Below, in pieces: positions 48,217-60,718 of a stretch of 64,000 nt of DNA. The notes under the pieces were generated by a model. It was not told the origin of the DNA. It made no database searches and worked only from the letters and a program-made list of their open reading frames with translations. Each line of letters opens with the position of its first letter. Position 1 is the stretch's first letter. The stretch comes from Hirudinaria manillensis (taxonomy: Eukaryota; Annelida; Clitellata; Hirudinida; Hirudinidae). The DNA lies in NCBI GenBank assembly GCA_034509925.1, contig CM067527.1, positions 9,684,001-9,748,000 of the forward strand, in the 5' to 3' direction. The translations under genes and the position numbers were made by a program.

Positions 48217-51200
48217 ATGAAATTTTATATCGCTGCATTATTCGTAATTCTGTCAACAAGAGCAAACGGTAATGTATCATAGATAAGTTTTTGCATGCGC
48301 CATTCAAAAGTATTTATGTCGCGGATTAAATTCCATTCTTAAAATTGCAATATTTAGACTTTCATCGTTTAATGATTTTGTGAAGCGTGTTGACAAAAAT
48401 CTTACATTACCCTCAACCTGGTCAATTTTTTTTATCAGCATCTGAGAACAGCTTCCTTATTGTGGGCCGAGATAATATTTATCAGATATCCGCATTGAAA
48501 TCAGCGAAACTTATCGACATAAAGCACAATAATACCTTTGACTTAGAATTCTTGAACGTCAAAGCATTCGAAAACGACTTTTACGCTGTTTTTGGAGCTT
48601 GCGAACTCGATAGCCTTGGCTTCTTCAGGATGCAAAAAAATCTCGCATATTTTGAAATGATGCCTCTGATAGAGTTAGGTTGATATTCAAAGGTTTAAGA
48701 ATTTCGTGTAAGATTAAAAATTCTTTCTAATTTTGAATTTTCTTTCAGTGGGTGGAAGTCAAGTTTGCGGAAGTGTGCCTGCATTCGAAAGGGATACTTA
48801 TTTTGTGACAATGAAAAACGGACATGTAGTACTTTTCGAAAAAGCTAAACATAATATTACCTCTATCGTTCAAGCTGATCAGAAACACCGTTTAAATCCC
48901 CAACTGGATGAGGAAAACCGGTGAAACTAATTGAGTAGAATTAATCAATTCCTTAACCAGTATTGAAATTATTAGCAAGTCAAGTTGATTCGAATGCTGA
49001 AAATGAATATTTATTTTTCTGAGGAATAAATTGAATCTTTCAGCATTTTATACTATTTGGAAAACATGGGTCAACAAGTAACCTTCAATCATCGGGATCT
49101 TAAAAATAATAGCAGTATCTCTAAAACAATATCGATATCAGAAGTGATTTCAAAGTTGGAAATTGATTTTAAAAGTCAGTTAATTTGTGAATTAAATCTC
49201 TTCATATTAAAGCAAAAAAAAAATAATTGTTTTCAGCAAACGAAATATTTGCCCTTTCTGATAATAAAGTTTTGATGAAAGGAAAATTTGAAAACGGCTC
49301 GTTTGAACTAGGTCCGGTTAAAAATGTTAATCAGAAAATTCTAGACTTCACCATTACTCCATTAGAAATTTATTTTATCGATAAAAATAGCGGGTAATTA
49401 ACAATAATTTCATGTCATTGATTTATCAATTGAAATTTTTCTGACCCAAAACATATTTATTAGCAAGTTTATATAACCTATACCTCAGAGGTTCTTCGAA
49501 ATGCTAAGAAAATAACGCTTAAATCGAACATATTTTTCTAACAAACAATTTTGTATTTTGAAAAATTTCACATGCTCTGAATACACATCAACAAACAATA
49601 CTTTTCTGATGATAGAAGCAGTCGTAAACGATATTTTTATTTCCTTTAATAAAAGAGTACCTCCTACATAAATATCACTCATCACTCATGTCACCTGGAA
49701 CACTTTTCTTTTTATAAAACCAGTATGCATTAAATATTTTATTCTGAAAATTCTTATCAACATTTTCTCTCGCTAAACTAGTTACTATTGCTTTGCAATG
49801 CAGTTAAAGACTGCAGTTAAGGACATACTTTGCCTGAGCCAATCATTTAAGGTCCTCTTGCTTGATAATCCGATCCACTCGAATTAAGCATCCTGAACAA
49901 AATCTTAACAATCACACCAAACATTCAAAATTTACTTGTCCATTGTCTAAATCCAAGATTACAGAAAACACCATTTCATGCTTGTTAAGAGAAACCACAA
50001 TTAACGCTTTGATGCTTGCGAAATTTAACCCTTGGATGCCCAAAGTAAAAAAGTTCCTCTTTCGGCCAAAGTGTACCCCAAAATATTGGTTTGAAAACTG
50101 AGCGTGAAACGACAATTTGTTATTAAAACTATTTTGTCAGCCAATAGGCATAGGTTTAGGAAATATAAAAATATAATTTTTATTAATTAATTATTAAACA
50201 GTGCCATGTGGCAATGTTTACTGTAGAAGGAACCTCTGCAGGGAGTAGTGCCAAGCAAAAGGGTTGTGATTTTAGCACTTTTAATTGTTTTAAAGTAAAT
50301 GAATGCTAAAATGTTGCACATATTTAAACAAAATGGATATTTTCCAATAATTATTCGTAAGTAAATGTAGGTTATCTGGCCAAAAGTAATAAAATATTGT
50401 TGGATCCCTAGATCCAGTAAATTGAAGAATAATTAAAATTATATTGCCGATTAATTAATTTAGTAATTAATTAATTTATTGGCAGTACAATTTTATGATT
50501 GATTAAAGTCTTTGGTTACGAACCTCGACAAATAGATTTATCTCGGAAAGTAGAGCGAGAGTTACAGAAACAGCAGATTTCAAGACGTAGACATTAGAAG
50601 CATTGTGCATCTTCGAAGCCATCTGACAACTTTCAATAAACCTGACCTTCTATAATTAGTTTGAGGACCCCGGGTTATTACATTGGTGTCAGGAGTGGGA
50701 TTTAGAGTTAAAGGGTGTCCAAGAGTAACTAAGGTAGAAGCTTGTTTATTTAAAAAGTGAAGGATGCCGCGGTACTTGGATGAATTGAACGTACCTCGAT
50801 TGAGACAAGAATTGAGAGAGCGTGGCCTGGATTCGAAAGGCACGAAAGCTGAGATACGAGAGCGATTTGGGGCATGACTGACAGAGAATGGCCATGACCC
50901 GGAGGAATACGAATTCGTGTCTGAATATCGTAAGTTGCTGAGAGAGTTAGCAGAGGAGTGTAGGAGGAGTATTAGGGGCGATTTGAAAAACACAGCGGTT
51001 CCGTGTCAGTATTAATTAATTAATTTATTGGCAATATAATTTGATGATTGATTAAAGTCTTTGGTTATGAACCTCGACAAATAGATTTATCTCGGAAAGT
51101 AGAGCGAGAGTTAGAGAAACAACAGATTTCAAGACTTAGACATTAGAAGCATTGTGCATCTTCCAAGCCATCTGATAACTTTCAATAAACCTGACCTTCT

Positions 51201-53511
51201 ATAATTAGTTTGAGGACCCCGGGTTATTACAATATACATAAATTGTTAGCAACACTTATGAGACAAATTCGCTCGTTAACGTTGTCAGTAAAAACTAGTT
51301 ACATCATTAACTACTATCACAGTTTACAATCATTGTAGAATACAATTAATAACAGCTTGAACATTTTCATTTTTTCACGTTTTCTTCTTTTTCACATTTT
51401 TCTTCAGTCTGTAGCACGCTCACGTATATAATCTAAACTTCTAGATAGATATCCTCAAATAAAATTATAATATTTGTTACAGATTTTAACTCGTCATAAT
51501 TCTTTCGCACAACAATTATTTTTCTCGTTAGGAACATCACAATTCGTCTCACAGCCTGTTTATTGTCTCATACGAGTTTCTATAAAGTTCAAGAAAGTTA
51601 TTTTTTCTCAATTAACAATTCTTATCATAAGAGCTTTGCACATTTTGACTTTTCATGGCATGCTATCATCACTATTGACCAGACATAAGTAACATAACAG
51701 AGTTATAACATCCGTATTTCACAATAAACGAAAATCTCTAACTAGTCTAAAGTTGCAATATTAAAGTTAAGAGTTTTATGTTATAATAATACATGTTATG
51801 TTTATATTATATCTCATATTACATAATGGCATTTTATGTGTTGTCGTATATAATATTGCAATTATTACTTAAAAATCTTTAATGTGAACATGCCATTCCG
51901 AAACTTTAGTGCCCAATAGGGCATACTCCATGTCTTTTGAACTTTCGTAAAAAATATGCGCTTTACTTTTGCTAAAACAAGTGTTTACATGACATTGTGA
52001 TAGACATATTGAAGATAAATGTCACAAAAATTAATTTAAAAAACGGAATCCAAGATTTGACAAAAAAAACAACAAATATCGGGGTGCAATTGTAACCCTA
52101 ATGGGCATCCAAGGATTGTTATCATTTTTAGGTAAACGGCGTTATTAAAGTTAATCAAAATGCAAACTCCGCCAACCAGTAATGCCCATTCGGTATTTAT
52201 ATTTTATTTTCATTTAACATATTATCTGCATTCTGATTTAATTTGTGAAATATATCTTCAATATTTATTTACATACTTGCCGAGGCCGTGGCTTAATGAA
52301 ATGTAAAAAGCTCCAATATGTTTATTTTTTTACAAATTCTAAACGCTTGAGGGTACACAATATTTTTAGTTGTTCCGTTCTCTGTATGATGGTATCTACT
52401 ATATTATTACAAGCGCTGAGGAAAAAATAATTGGCGTCTGAGGTGTGTTAATCTCCCTAGACGGCTTAAGGGTTAACTTTTGAAACACATCTGGACGCCG
52501 TCAAACGATTTTTTCCGCTTATATTCAAACTTTCTCCATAAATCAATTGAAATTTGATTGAGAACAGAGGCATTACATAATTGAAACAAATCCAATCCAT
52601 GCCTTTGAAACCCGTTTTGAATGACCGCTCATGACAACGAAGCCGGGCCAAGCTTTTGCGTTGGCTCTCTGTGCTGTGTGGAATAGTAGGAAAATATTTT
52701 GTATAAATCCAAACCTCTACACATAATTTTTTTTAGCATTTTAGACATTATTTTAATTTCCAAAAAATATTCACACCACGACAGAATTTTCATAAAAATT
52801 AAAAGTTTACTTTTTCTCACACGAAATTCTTGACAAGTCGTAGAGTTTAGCTGCTAGATAATATATAATGGATAACTTTATTGTGTAATGAGTATCGCAC
52901 AAAACCAAAATTTAAAAATATCCTTGCGTTGATGTGATTACTACCTGCACATCACTTAAACTTTGAACTTGAATACACTCCTATTTTTCTTTTTTCCATA
53001 TGAAGCAACATTAACAAAGTGAAGAGAAACGATGAAGATGTGCCAGTTCAGGTGTTTAAATTACTGAATATTGAGAGTCCCAAAGTCATCGCATATCTCG
53101 CGTGTTAGTCGTTCTAATCATTTAGTAAGGTCCAAAACTTAACCCTCACAAGATCCTTAAACGCAATCCGAATTTCGGTAGTTCGCATTCAGTGCCTTGT
53201 TCCTAGTTTATAAAAAAATTCTTCTCCCACTCAGTTGACCTTATGCGATCAATAAATTAAATAAGTAAATTGACATTGTCGAATTTATTAGAATTATTAT
53301 AGAAATGATAGAAATAGTTACCCTGTACATAGATTAGTTTTTCCTGAATTGTTTTTATGCCAATATACATGTATATACATGTATATATTCATATGCATAT
53401 AAATATGTGGTTACAGATGTTTCAGAAAGCGCTCCCATAGCCTGGAGAAATCTGTGGATCGTGCAATTGATCGCGATACTCAGTCAGATGTTGAAGCCAT
53501 GGAAATTGTAA
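48217..53511 (+). CDS. G8: propeller-like surface protein, 314 aa
   Basis: Exons 48217-48268, 48439-48678, 48749-48920, 49044-49174, 49237-49393, 53006-53103, 53417-53511; 945 nt, one frame. Signal peptide MKFYIAALFVILSTRAN. Motifs: SFLIVGRDNIYQISALKS (exon 2), VCGSVPAF, then TYFVTMKNGHVVLFEK (3), ILYYLENMG (4), NEIFALSDNKVLMKGKF and EIYFIDKNSG (5), ESPKVIAYLA with E as I-E-S (6). The last exon has a short linker and a hydrophobic end (NLWIVQLIAILSQMLKPWKL). The 3.6-kb intron 5 carries LTR copy F. Confidence 0.75.
50398..51231 (+). mobile_element. SAP-ORF LTR retrotransposon, copy F (deleted)
   Basis: 834 bp in intron 5 of G8, flanked by ATAT (50394-50397, 51232-51235). 5' LTR 50398-50682, primer-binding site, then the first 80 or so codons of the SAP ORF (MPRYLDELNVPRLRQELRER from 50764; in-frame TGA at about 50876). 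The rest of the ORF, the purine tract and the start of the 3' LTR are deleted; the 3' LTR resumes at about 51012. Confidence 0.88.
51232..53005. other. Remainder of G8 intron 5
   Basis: 1.8 kb without a recognisable gene or repeat. Confidence 0.5.
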
Positions 53512-53924
53512 AGGCGTCGATTGTGATGATCCATTAAGCATCACGAATTGAAAAAATGGATTTGTCGAGGATATTGATAGATAAACTAAATTATTATTTT
53601 TCTTTACAATAAGTTCAGTTACATGCTTTCGATTACTTTGATGTAACGTACAAAAGTTATCAAGTAGCCAATACATTTATGGTTATCACAGATTTGGGCA
53701 ATGTTATATACCATAAATTATTTCGTAAAAATTATGTAAAACAAACGACACACTTAACTTAACTATCTTTAATTGCATTAGTTATTTTTCAGTTCAAAGG
53801 TCTATTTATTAGAATATAACGCATTGCAAAGCAAGTTGATGCCTCACGCTTTATCCACAAAATTCAGCGATGTTTAAATAGCTGGCATATATAATATACA
53901 TATTAGAAAACGAACAAATGCAAT

Positions 53925-54265
53925 CGAGTAAAAGCATTAACAAAACACAAGAATCTCTGAATTGAATTTAATGCAATTTAAAATGTCATCATAGAATAAT
54001 TGATTTATTATTTTAAAATCATATCGAAATAACAAACTTAAACTTTTTGTTATTTTTCTATTCCTAATATCAACACATTCAGTTTCCATGGAGAGCAGGA
54101 AACGCATTTCTTTCTCATTAAGTCGCATGTTTCAACAACATTTGGACAGTTGACTAAGAATGAAAGCTTCTTCATCGTTCAAAAGTTGAGGCTAATAAAA
54201 ATATAAGCCACAAATGGATCTGCTTTTATTGATAATAAATTATTTCCAATCGTAATTGCTGACAG
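53925..54265. repeat. Segment duplicated at 63285-63625
   Basis: About 330 bp nearly identical between the two sites, upstream of G9 and G13 respectively. Confidence 0.85.
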
Positions 54266-54289
54266 TTTATCTCACTAACCAATCGTTGT

Positions 54290-54740
54290 TGTCAGATCGA
54301 TTGATTCAAAAGCTTCAAAAGTAACATTATTCTGATGGCTGTGAACAATACATCGAAAGTCTCTGCTGAAAAGCACATGATGACAAAGTATAAGTCCTTT
54401 CCGAAACGGGCGCACCAATGAAAGGAATATTGCATAAAAATTGTGAACTGCCAGTGAGCTCTGAACCGAAGTATCTTACAACGGCCAGCATTTCCATGAA
54501 ATTCAAGAAGTGTGATGATCTAGTCGCAATGAGAGTTTTCATTGGATAAAAAAAAACATGAGCCAAAATGTCCATTCTCTTGTAAAATTTGTTTTTGAGT
54601 TTTTCCAATGGTCTGTTAATAAATGCAAATTAAATTGTGTCAATATTTCGAAATTATTTGATATGACGGACATCTATGTCAAGCGATCAGAAGGAGACGA
54701 GACCGAGAAGCATATCTTTGTTCGATGAAGCGGTCAGCCT
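54290..54740 (+). pseudogene. G9: decayed family member
   Basis: Exon 2 starts after TTGTTGTCAG at about 54298 (same DRL start as G13) but hits TAA after nine codons. Further traces are NNTSKVSAEKH, CELPVSSEPKYLTTAS and TDIYVKRSEG in shifting frames. Compared with the 63.3-kb copy, the signal-peptide exon and first intron are deleted at about 54260. Confidence 0.6.
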
Positions 54741-55691
54741 TGACAATCTTGTGGTCGAAGTCACTGGAGTCAGAATTAGAATTGTCATCTTTCTTTCGAC
54801 TGGCACGGAAAACCTTTAGGAATTACTTCAGAATAATGCTGGAAGAAATCAACAGTGAACAGAGAAACAAATTTGCTTCATAAACAAGGATCTACTATTA
54901 TTTTTGCAATGTTTTTTTTCCTCGTAGTATTCCACCATCATCCCTCATGATGCACCCCGTCTATAGATTTATTGTTTGATTCTCACATGTTTGATTTTGA
55001 TACAATAAAAATTGATTTTATAAAGCATGATTTTTGCGTATAAGAGATGATGGATATAGTCTCCTTTGTCCAACTGATTTTTCTACAACATCGATTTTGT
55101 TTCGAATGATAGCACTTGGGCTTCCATGCGTGTGATGCTCGCATCAAGTTCAATGTAGTTTCCTATTAAGCTCATGAAAATGAAAGGCAACATCAAGGAG
55201 GACAAAGCCAAACGTCCCTAAAAAAAACATCTCCCTGATGGAGAAAACAATTTTATAATATTTTATTCAATTTGTTATTAATGAAAATTTATTTGCTAAT
55301 TTGCTAACATTTGTCCAATATTTTTTTTAAAGATTTAATTACATATATGTTAGGGTTTCTTCCACTCATCTCATTGAGTGACCCCGCATTGAGTTGAACT
55401 TTATGAATTTTTTAAAATCTATTTACAAAGTACAATTGCATAGTTCTAGATTTATCTTTCGGTTGAACCGGATATTCGCAATAATTGCAGAATATCTAAG
55501 CGAGATAATACTTGAGCCCCTCTTACTGTACTCCTAATTCGTCTGTAAGCGATTTTGAAGAAATCGAGGATAGTTTGTTGGATTAAATCCGTAAGTTGCT
55601 TATCACCTGAAACGATTATATTATTTGATATTATGAGAACAAATTTCTAGTTCAAAGTTTATTTGCAGGCAGTATCTACGAAATTGGAATC
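54741..55691. other. Spacer between G9 and G10
   Basis: No gene recognised. Confidence 0.4.
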
Positions 55692-56010
55692 ATGGATGCA
55701 TATTATTATCTTCTGGTTTTGCTTTCCTTTGCTACCCTTGGATCAAGTGCGGTTTAAACTGATTAACTAACTTTCAATTACATTAAACAGCTTTTTTAAA
55801 CTCATTCACTTCACGAATTTTAATTTCAAACTATCCGACAAGTAATAATAAGTTAGCGAATATTAAACGGTCGAGTTTTATTGGGAGTTTGTCATTAAAA
55901 TTTAGTCTAAAATGAAAATAAAACATCGAGTTATTTGTAAAGCTTCAAACCTATACAGTTGCATGATGAAAATAAAACATTATTATCAATATCTTTATTA
56001 TTATAAATCC

Positions 56011-56046
<36 letters not shown>

Positions 56047-56055
56047 TACTATTAC

Positions 56056-56125
<70 letters not shown>

Positions 56126-56700
56126 GTTGTTGTTGTTGTTGTTTTTGGAATTAAGGTAATTACAAAATGTATAATTATACTTTTATTTATACTTACTTCA
56201 GCATTAAACGAGACCCCCGGGCCACCCACGACGCAACATTTGCCAGCAACCACAATAGGAAGTTAGATTACTTATTTTCAACTTTATAATATTTGTACAT
56301 TATAATGTACTATATTTACACCTTCGTAAGGATAAATTATTCATGTATCATTTTATTTAATGATGGTCTATAATCTAATATAAAGATTAAGGTTAGATTA
56401 ACAAAATAACCGAAAATAATTAAATTCAGACACTGAATACACAGATATAAATCCAGGCGTAGTTCCAACAACAGGTTCTATTTGTATAATATCGATGCAA
56501 CACGAATTGTTTCTAAATGGACGGAAGGTTTTACTCATGTGGAAATTTGATATTAATTTATTTATTCGAACAATCATTTAAGTTTAATTATTTAACTTGA
56601 TTATTTTCAAGATCTTCCTTCCGGTGGGGCGTCAATCATTCTGGATTCGAAAATTACCTTCTTGACTCTTGCCTGGATTTTATTTCATGTCTTGTTATGA
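55692..56700 (+). CDS. G10: stalk-only secreted protein, 82 aa
   Basis: Exons 55692-55746, 56202-56261, 56430-56474, 56612-56700; 249 nt, one frame, all junctions phase 1. Signal peptide MDAYYYLLVLLSFATLGS, then a Thr/Pro-rich segment (LNETPGPPTTQHLPATTIG, then NPGVVPTT) and a hydrophobic C-terminus (ITFLTLAWILFHVLL). These are the first and last parts of a family member with every cassette exon missing. Either a minimal GPI-anchored mucin-like protein or the relic of a gene that lost its middle. Intron 1 carries a large (TTA)n tract. Confidence 0.55.
56011..56141. repeat. (TTA)n/(TTG)n microsatellite
   Basis: About 115 bp of TTA units with a few TAC variants, then five TTG units. The long poly-Tyr and poly-Ile frames here are artefacts of the repeat. 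Confidence 0.95.
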
Positions 56701-57887
56701 TGATGATAATTATTAATATTCATATTATGATCGTTATTAGTTTGTATAAGGAAATGGTGATTTTAAAGATTTAGATTTAACTTCAGGCTAATATTTTGAT
56801 AGATTTATTAATAACTGATAAAAAGGTTGACCTACTATACATAACGATTAATCGTTATTTTAACATTTGTACAATCCTGATTATTGGATTGTTTGTATTT
56901 AACGACCCTACAATAAATTCTAATCCAAATTAAACAAATTTTCCTTTACCAAATAATTAAGGCTTGTTTATTAAACACTTGGTAGTTTTGCTGATAATAG
57001 AGCAATTATTGAGGAAATTTCTGACTTTCTGTTGGAACTAACTATTAGTGGTTTTGTTGTTAGATAAGATATTCATAATTTAAAGCTTCCTGATCACAAC
57101 TTTACTTCACAATATATTGTGGTTCACCAAACACAGATTGGCAAAAGGTTTGGACGTGGAGTCCAGGCGAGAAGTTAGGGACTTATTAAAAACAAAAACG
57201 GAATTAAGCCAAGATGATTTAACTACTGCAGTAACAGGATATGATTCACATAGAGTAAATTAACTTCTTCATTTAAAATCAGTAAGACTTCTGCAAAATG
57301 GCTTACTAAACCAATATTAATCAGACTCTTAAATTAATCATTTAATGGCCAGCCAGTGTTACACTTTAACTGGGACTCCTCATTTTGAGATAAGTTGAAT
57401 TAGAAAATGTTAAAAATAATTACTCTTTAGTTATGACTTAATATCATTAAGCCGATGTTTCGATGAGCCGTGTCTACAATAGGATTTGCGAACTAGCGTC
57501 TTCAATTTATCAAAAAATAAAAATCAAAATCAAATATGGAATATGTTAAATGAGTCCTTTAAGTTAATACTTCAAAATGCAACTTGTGCAATCTTAAATA
57601 CTCGCCAAATAAAAGGAAAATGAGGTAGTTGCGGCCGTGATGTGATGATAATGCTAATGATGATGACGACGACGACAATGACGGCGACAATAATGATGTT
57701 GACGCAATGCTGATGGTGGACCTCGTAAGCATTAGGTCAGAGGTGAAAAGAAATGTTCCTGATTTAATTGCAATTTTAATGAATGTCTTTAGTGCTTATT
57801 AATCAATATTTAATTAATCCAGCATTCAAATATTAACTCGCGACACGAATTTCACAGCTCTCAAAATTTGTCAAATTCGTTGGCATC
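56701..57887. other. Spacer upstream of G11
   Basis: A 40-codon open stretch near 57135-57250 (LDVESRREVRDLLKTKTELS) looks coding-like but is unidentified. 57650-57700 is a GAT/GAC-rich simple repeat. Confidence 0.35.
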
Positions 57888-59936
57888 ATGAATATTTACT
57901 CTGCAATATTGTTTATGTTTTGGTCATCAGCTTTTCGAGGGGAAAGTAAATTATTTTAAAATATTATTTCTTTTATATGTATATATATATATAAACTTCA
58001 ATATAAAATAAAATCGATAAATTTGGTGGACATTATATATATATATATATATATATATACTTATTTATGAATGTTATTGTGATTCAGATGTTCCCTTGAA
58101 AAACAGCCTAGCTGTTTTGGACTCTGTTAACATTTACCAATTGTCTATGGATGATTCAAAGGAATATTTTTCTGGTAAACATGGACTGAATGATGTCCAA
58201 TTTCTGAATGCCAAGGTCTTTCCTGCAAGTTTCAATACCGTTTATGGGAGCTGTAATAGCAGTTCAGTCGGCTATTTCAGACAACTTGAAAAACTATACT
58301 TTGGGACGCTAAAATTGAGTGATTTAGGTGTTTATTCTCATGTTTTTTTAATTACCGATAATTTTTAAAATTCTTAAATTCTATTTAATTGTTGATAATT
58401 TCATTTTATTAAGAATTAGATAAGACACCATATTTTATTAAATTTCGATAGGGATCATAGGGATATGCGATACAGTGCCAGCTTTTCATATCAACACTTA
58501 CTACTCGTCTCTGACCAATGGCGAGATCAGATTGTTTGATTGGGGTTCTAAAAATGAGACAATAATTTTAACATCACCAGATAACGCCACAGGTATTCGT
58601 GTTAACCTTCAAATAGATTATGATAACAAGTAAGTAACTTATCAGTGGTTTGTTTTATTAACTAGATTTTCCAAAAGTTGCCACAAGAAAAATTAAATTA
58701 TTAAATTATTTATGGGCTAATTGACTTTTATAAATATCTTTAATAATTTAGTTTTATTCAACTTTGATTTAATACATTTCATTCTTAGATTCTTATACTA
58801 TTTGGAGATTGGCTGTCCACAGAACGACTTCGTGGAACTCAAGAAATTGAATCTTGAAACTTTAATAACTCCTTCGACTATAAAATTCTCGGAAAAAATT
58901 CGAAGTTTTGAAATTGATTTTAGAAGTTAGTTAATTTGAAATTTATTCGCATTCCAATTACAATTCATTTTTAAATCACTATCTTTCAGAAAATGAGATA
59001 TTTGCAATTTCTGAGACCGACGCATTGCTAAAGGGAAAATTTGATGGTTTTCAAGAAGTCCATCTAGAAGGATTTAAGAGTTTCGAACAAAAGATAGTCG
59101 ATATCGCACTAACTCCGTCGGATGTGTATTATATTAATAAAGAATCCAGGTAAACAATTAATAATTAAATACTTCAACCAAAGGTTGTTCTTCTCTTGCG
59201 ATCTGTATTATAAGATCTTTATAAGAACTTAAACAACAGTAAATATTTTTTAAAATGTGAGATTTTTTCGATTGTATTAGCTTTTGCGTTTCTCATTGGA
59301 GACATATTCTGGATATTTTTGTGGTCACACCATTTCATATTTCATAACTTAAATTCAGACAACATGTTTGATATGCGGAATGTTATTTAAGCTGGTGATT
59401 TGAGAGGGTTGCTCACATAATAATAATAATAATAATAGTTTTGCACCATCTATAATATAATTTTATTGCTCTACTAATACTGTTTTGTCAAGTACCATCG
59501 AAAAAATTAGAAGATCAGGAGGTAAAGCAAAGCGTGTGTTTGAGTCCATTCCTTTCAAAAATCCCAAAGTTATCGGTTACATCCAAGGTTAGTTACCCGA
59601 ATTAATTCAAGAACATTTTTTGTTAAATAATAACTAACGAAAACCAAAATAAATATTAGAAATAAATTTATATATAATTAAATATTAATCTAATAATTAA
59701 ATTTGAATAAATAAATAAAAATAAAACAAAACGTGGTGTCTAAATTCTATTAAATGATTAATTTGTTTACTAATAATTTCAATTAATTTCCTTGCGAACG
59801 AATTCGTAAATGCATTGGAAAACTTAAATTTAACAAAATCTTACTAATTGCAGTTTCAGGTTCGGGTAATCCGACCAATACCTGGATCTTTGGAAACGTA
59901 TTGATATTCTTCGGTATTCACCTGTGGTCAAATTAG
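57888..59936 (+). CDS. G11: propeller-like surface protein, 316 aa (cleanest model)
   Basis: Exons 57888-57945, 58088-58327, 58452-58629, 58789-58925, 58990-59149, 59493-59587, 59854-59936; 951 nt, one frame. Signal peptide MNIYSAILFMFWSSAFRGE. Motifs: LAVLDSVNIYQLSMDD and CNSSSVGYF (exon 2), ICDTVPAF, then YYSSLTNGEIRLFDW (3), FLYYLEIGC (4), NEIFAISETDALLKGKF and DVYYINKES (5), FKNPKVIGYIQ (6). The last exon is SGSGNPTNTW, then a hydrophobic tail (IFGNVLIFFGIHLWSN), a good GPI-signal shape. The six strand-turn-strand motifs with small/aromatic residues suggest a beta-propeller; this is inference. Sequence is nearest to G12. Confidence 0.82.
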
Positions 59937-60718
59937 AAACTTTTTGCTACAACATTTATATAATGCTTTTAATGCATTTGTAACCATTTATTTTTTAATA
60001 ATTCGATGTTTTCGTAATTAATTCGTAGTTAATTTTAATATTGTTTCGCTTGGAATTAGTTGAAATTGATTGGTATTCGTGTTGAATTAGTTATATTATA
60101 CTGATAAACCGAATAATATGCACATTGTATTATTAATCACAATTTCTCTGATTGCTGTTTCGAATTCCTACGATGATGATGATGATGATAAAAAAAATGT
60201 TGCTTCTCAGTATTACAAACTCATCTTAAATCGTAAAATTTCGATTTGGTATCTTTTGAATTTTATTCTTAATGGACATTGACAAACGCGCCAAAGGCTT
60301 TGGTTTTAGCATTTTTTAAAAAATAAATATAACCAAATTTAAAGAATTATGTCATTTAAACTCAAAAAAGCCTAAGTTAGCTTTAGTGAAAATCTGTTGA
60401 AGCAATAATAATGTATAATTTAAATCTACTCGAAATGACTGGAAACCATTTGGCTCAAAACTTTAAATAATGTTATAATGGACCTCTTGAGAAACTCAAA
60501 GCATACTCAATAATTGTTCTGTCACTCACTACAGCTTAAATAATCGGCCTTATTAAGTAGGAAGTAATTAATTTTGGTCATCCGAGTTAACAAATAATCG
60601 CGTCACTACATCTTTGAAATATCGGTTTGAATCGTAAATCTACCAAATTCGGTGTTGAAATAATTTATAAATCAAACCAAATTAATATTGCAGATGAACG
60701 GATTAAGAAACGTATGGC
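59937..60718. other. Spacer between G11 and G12
   Basis: AT-rich; a short (GAT)n at about 60170-60190. No gene. Confidence 0.5.

Noticed and set aside
55912-56253. Long poly-Tyr and poly-Ile ORFs
   Set aside because: Pure translation of the (TTA)n microsatellite.
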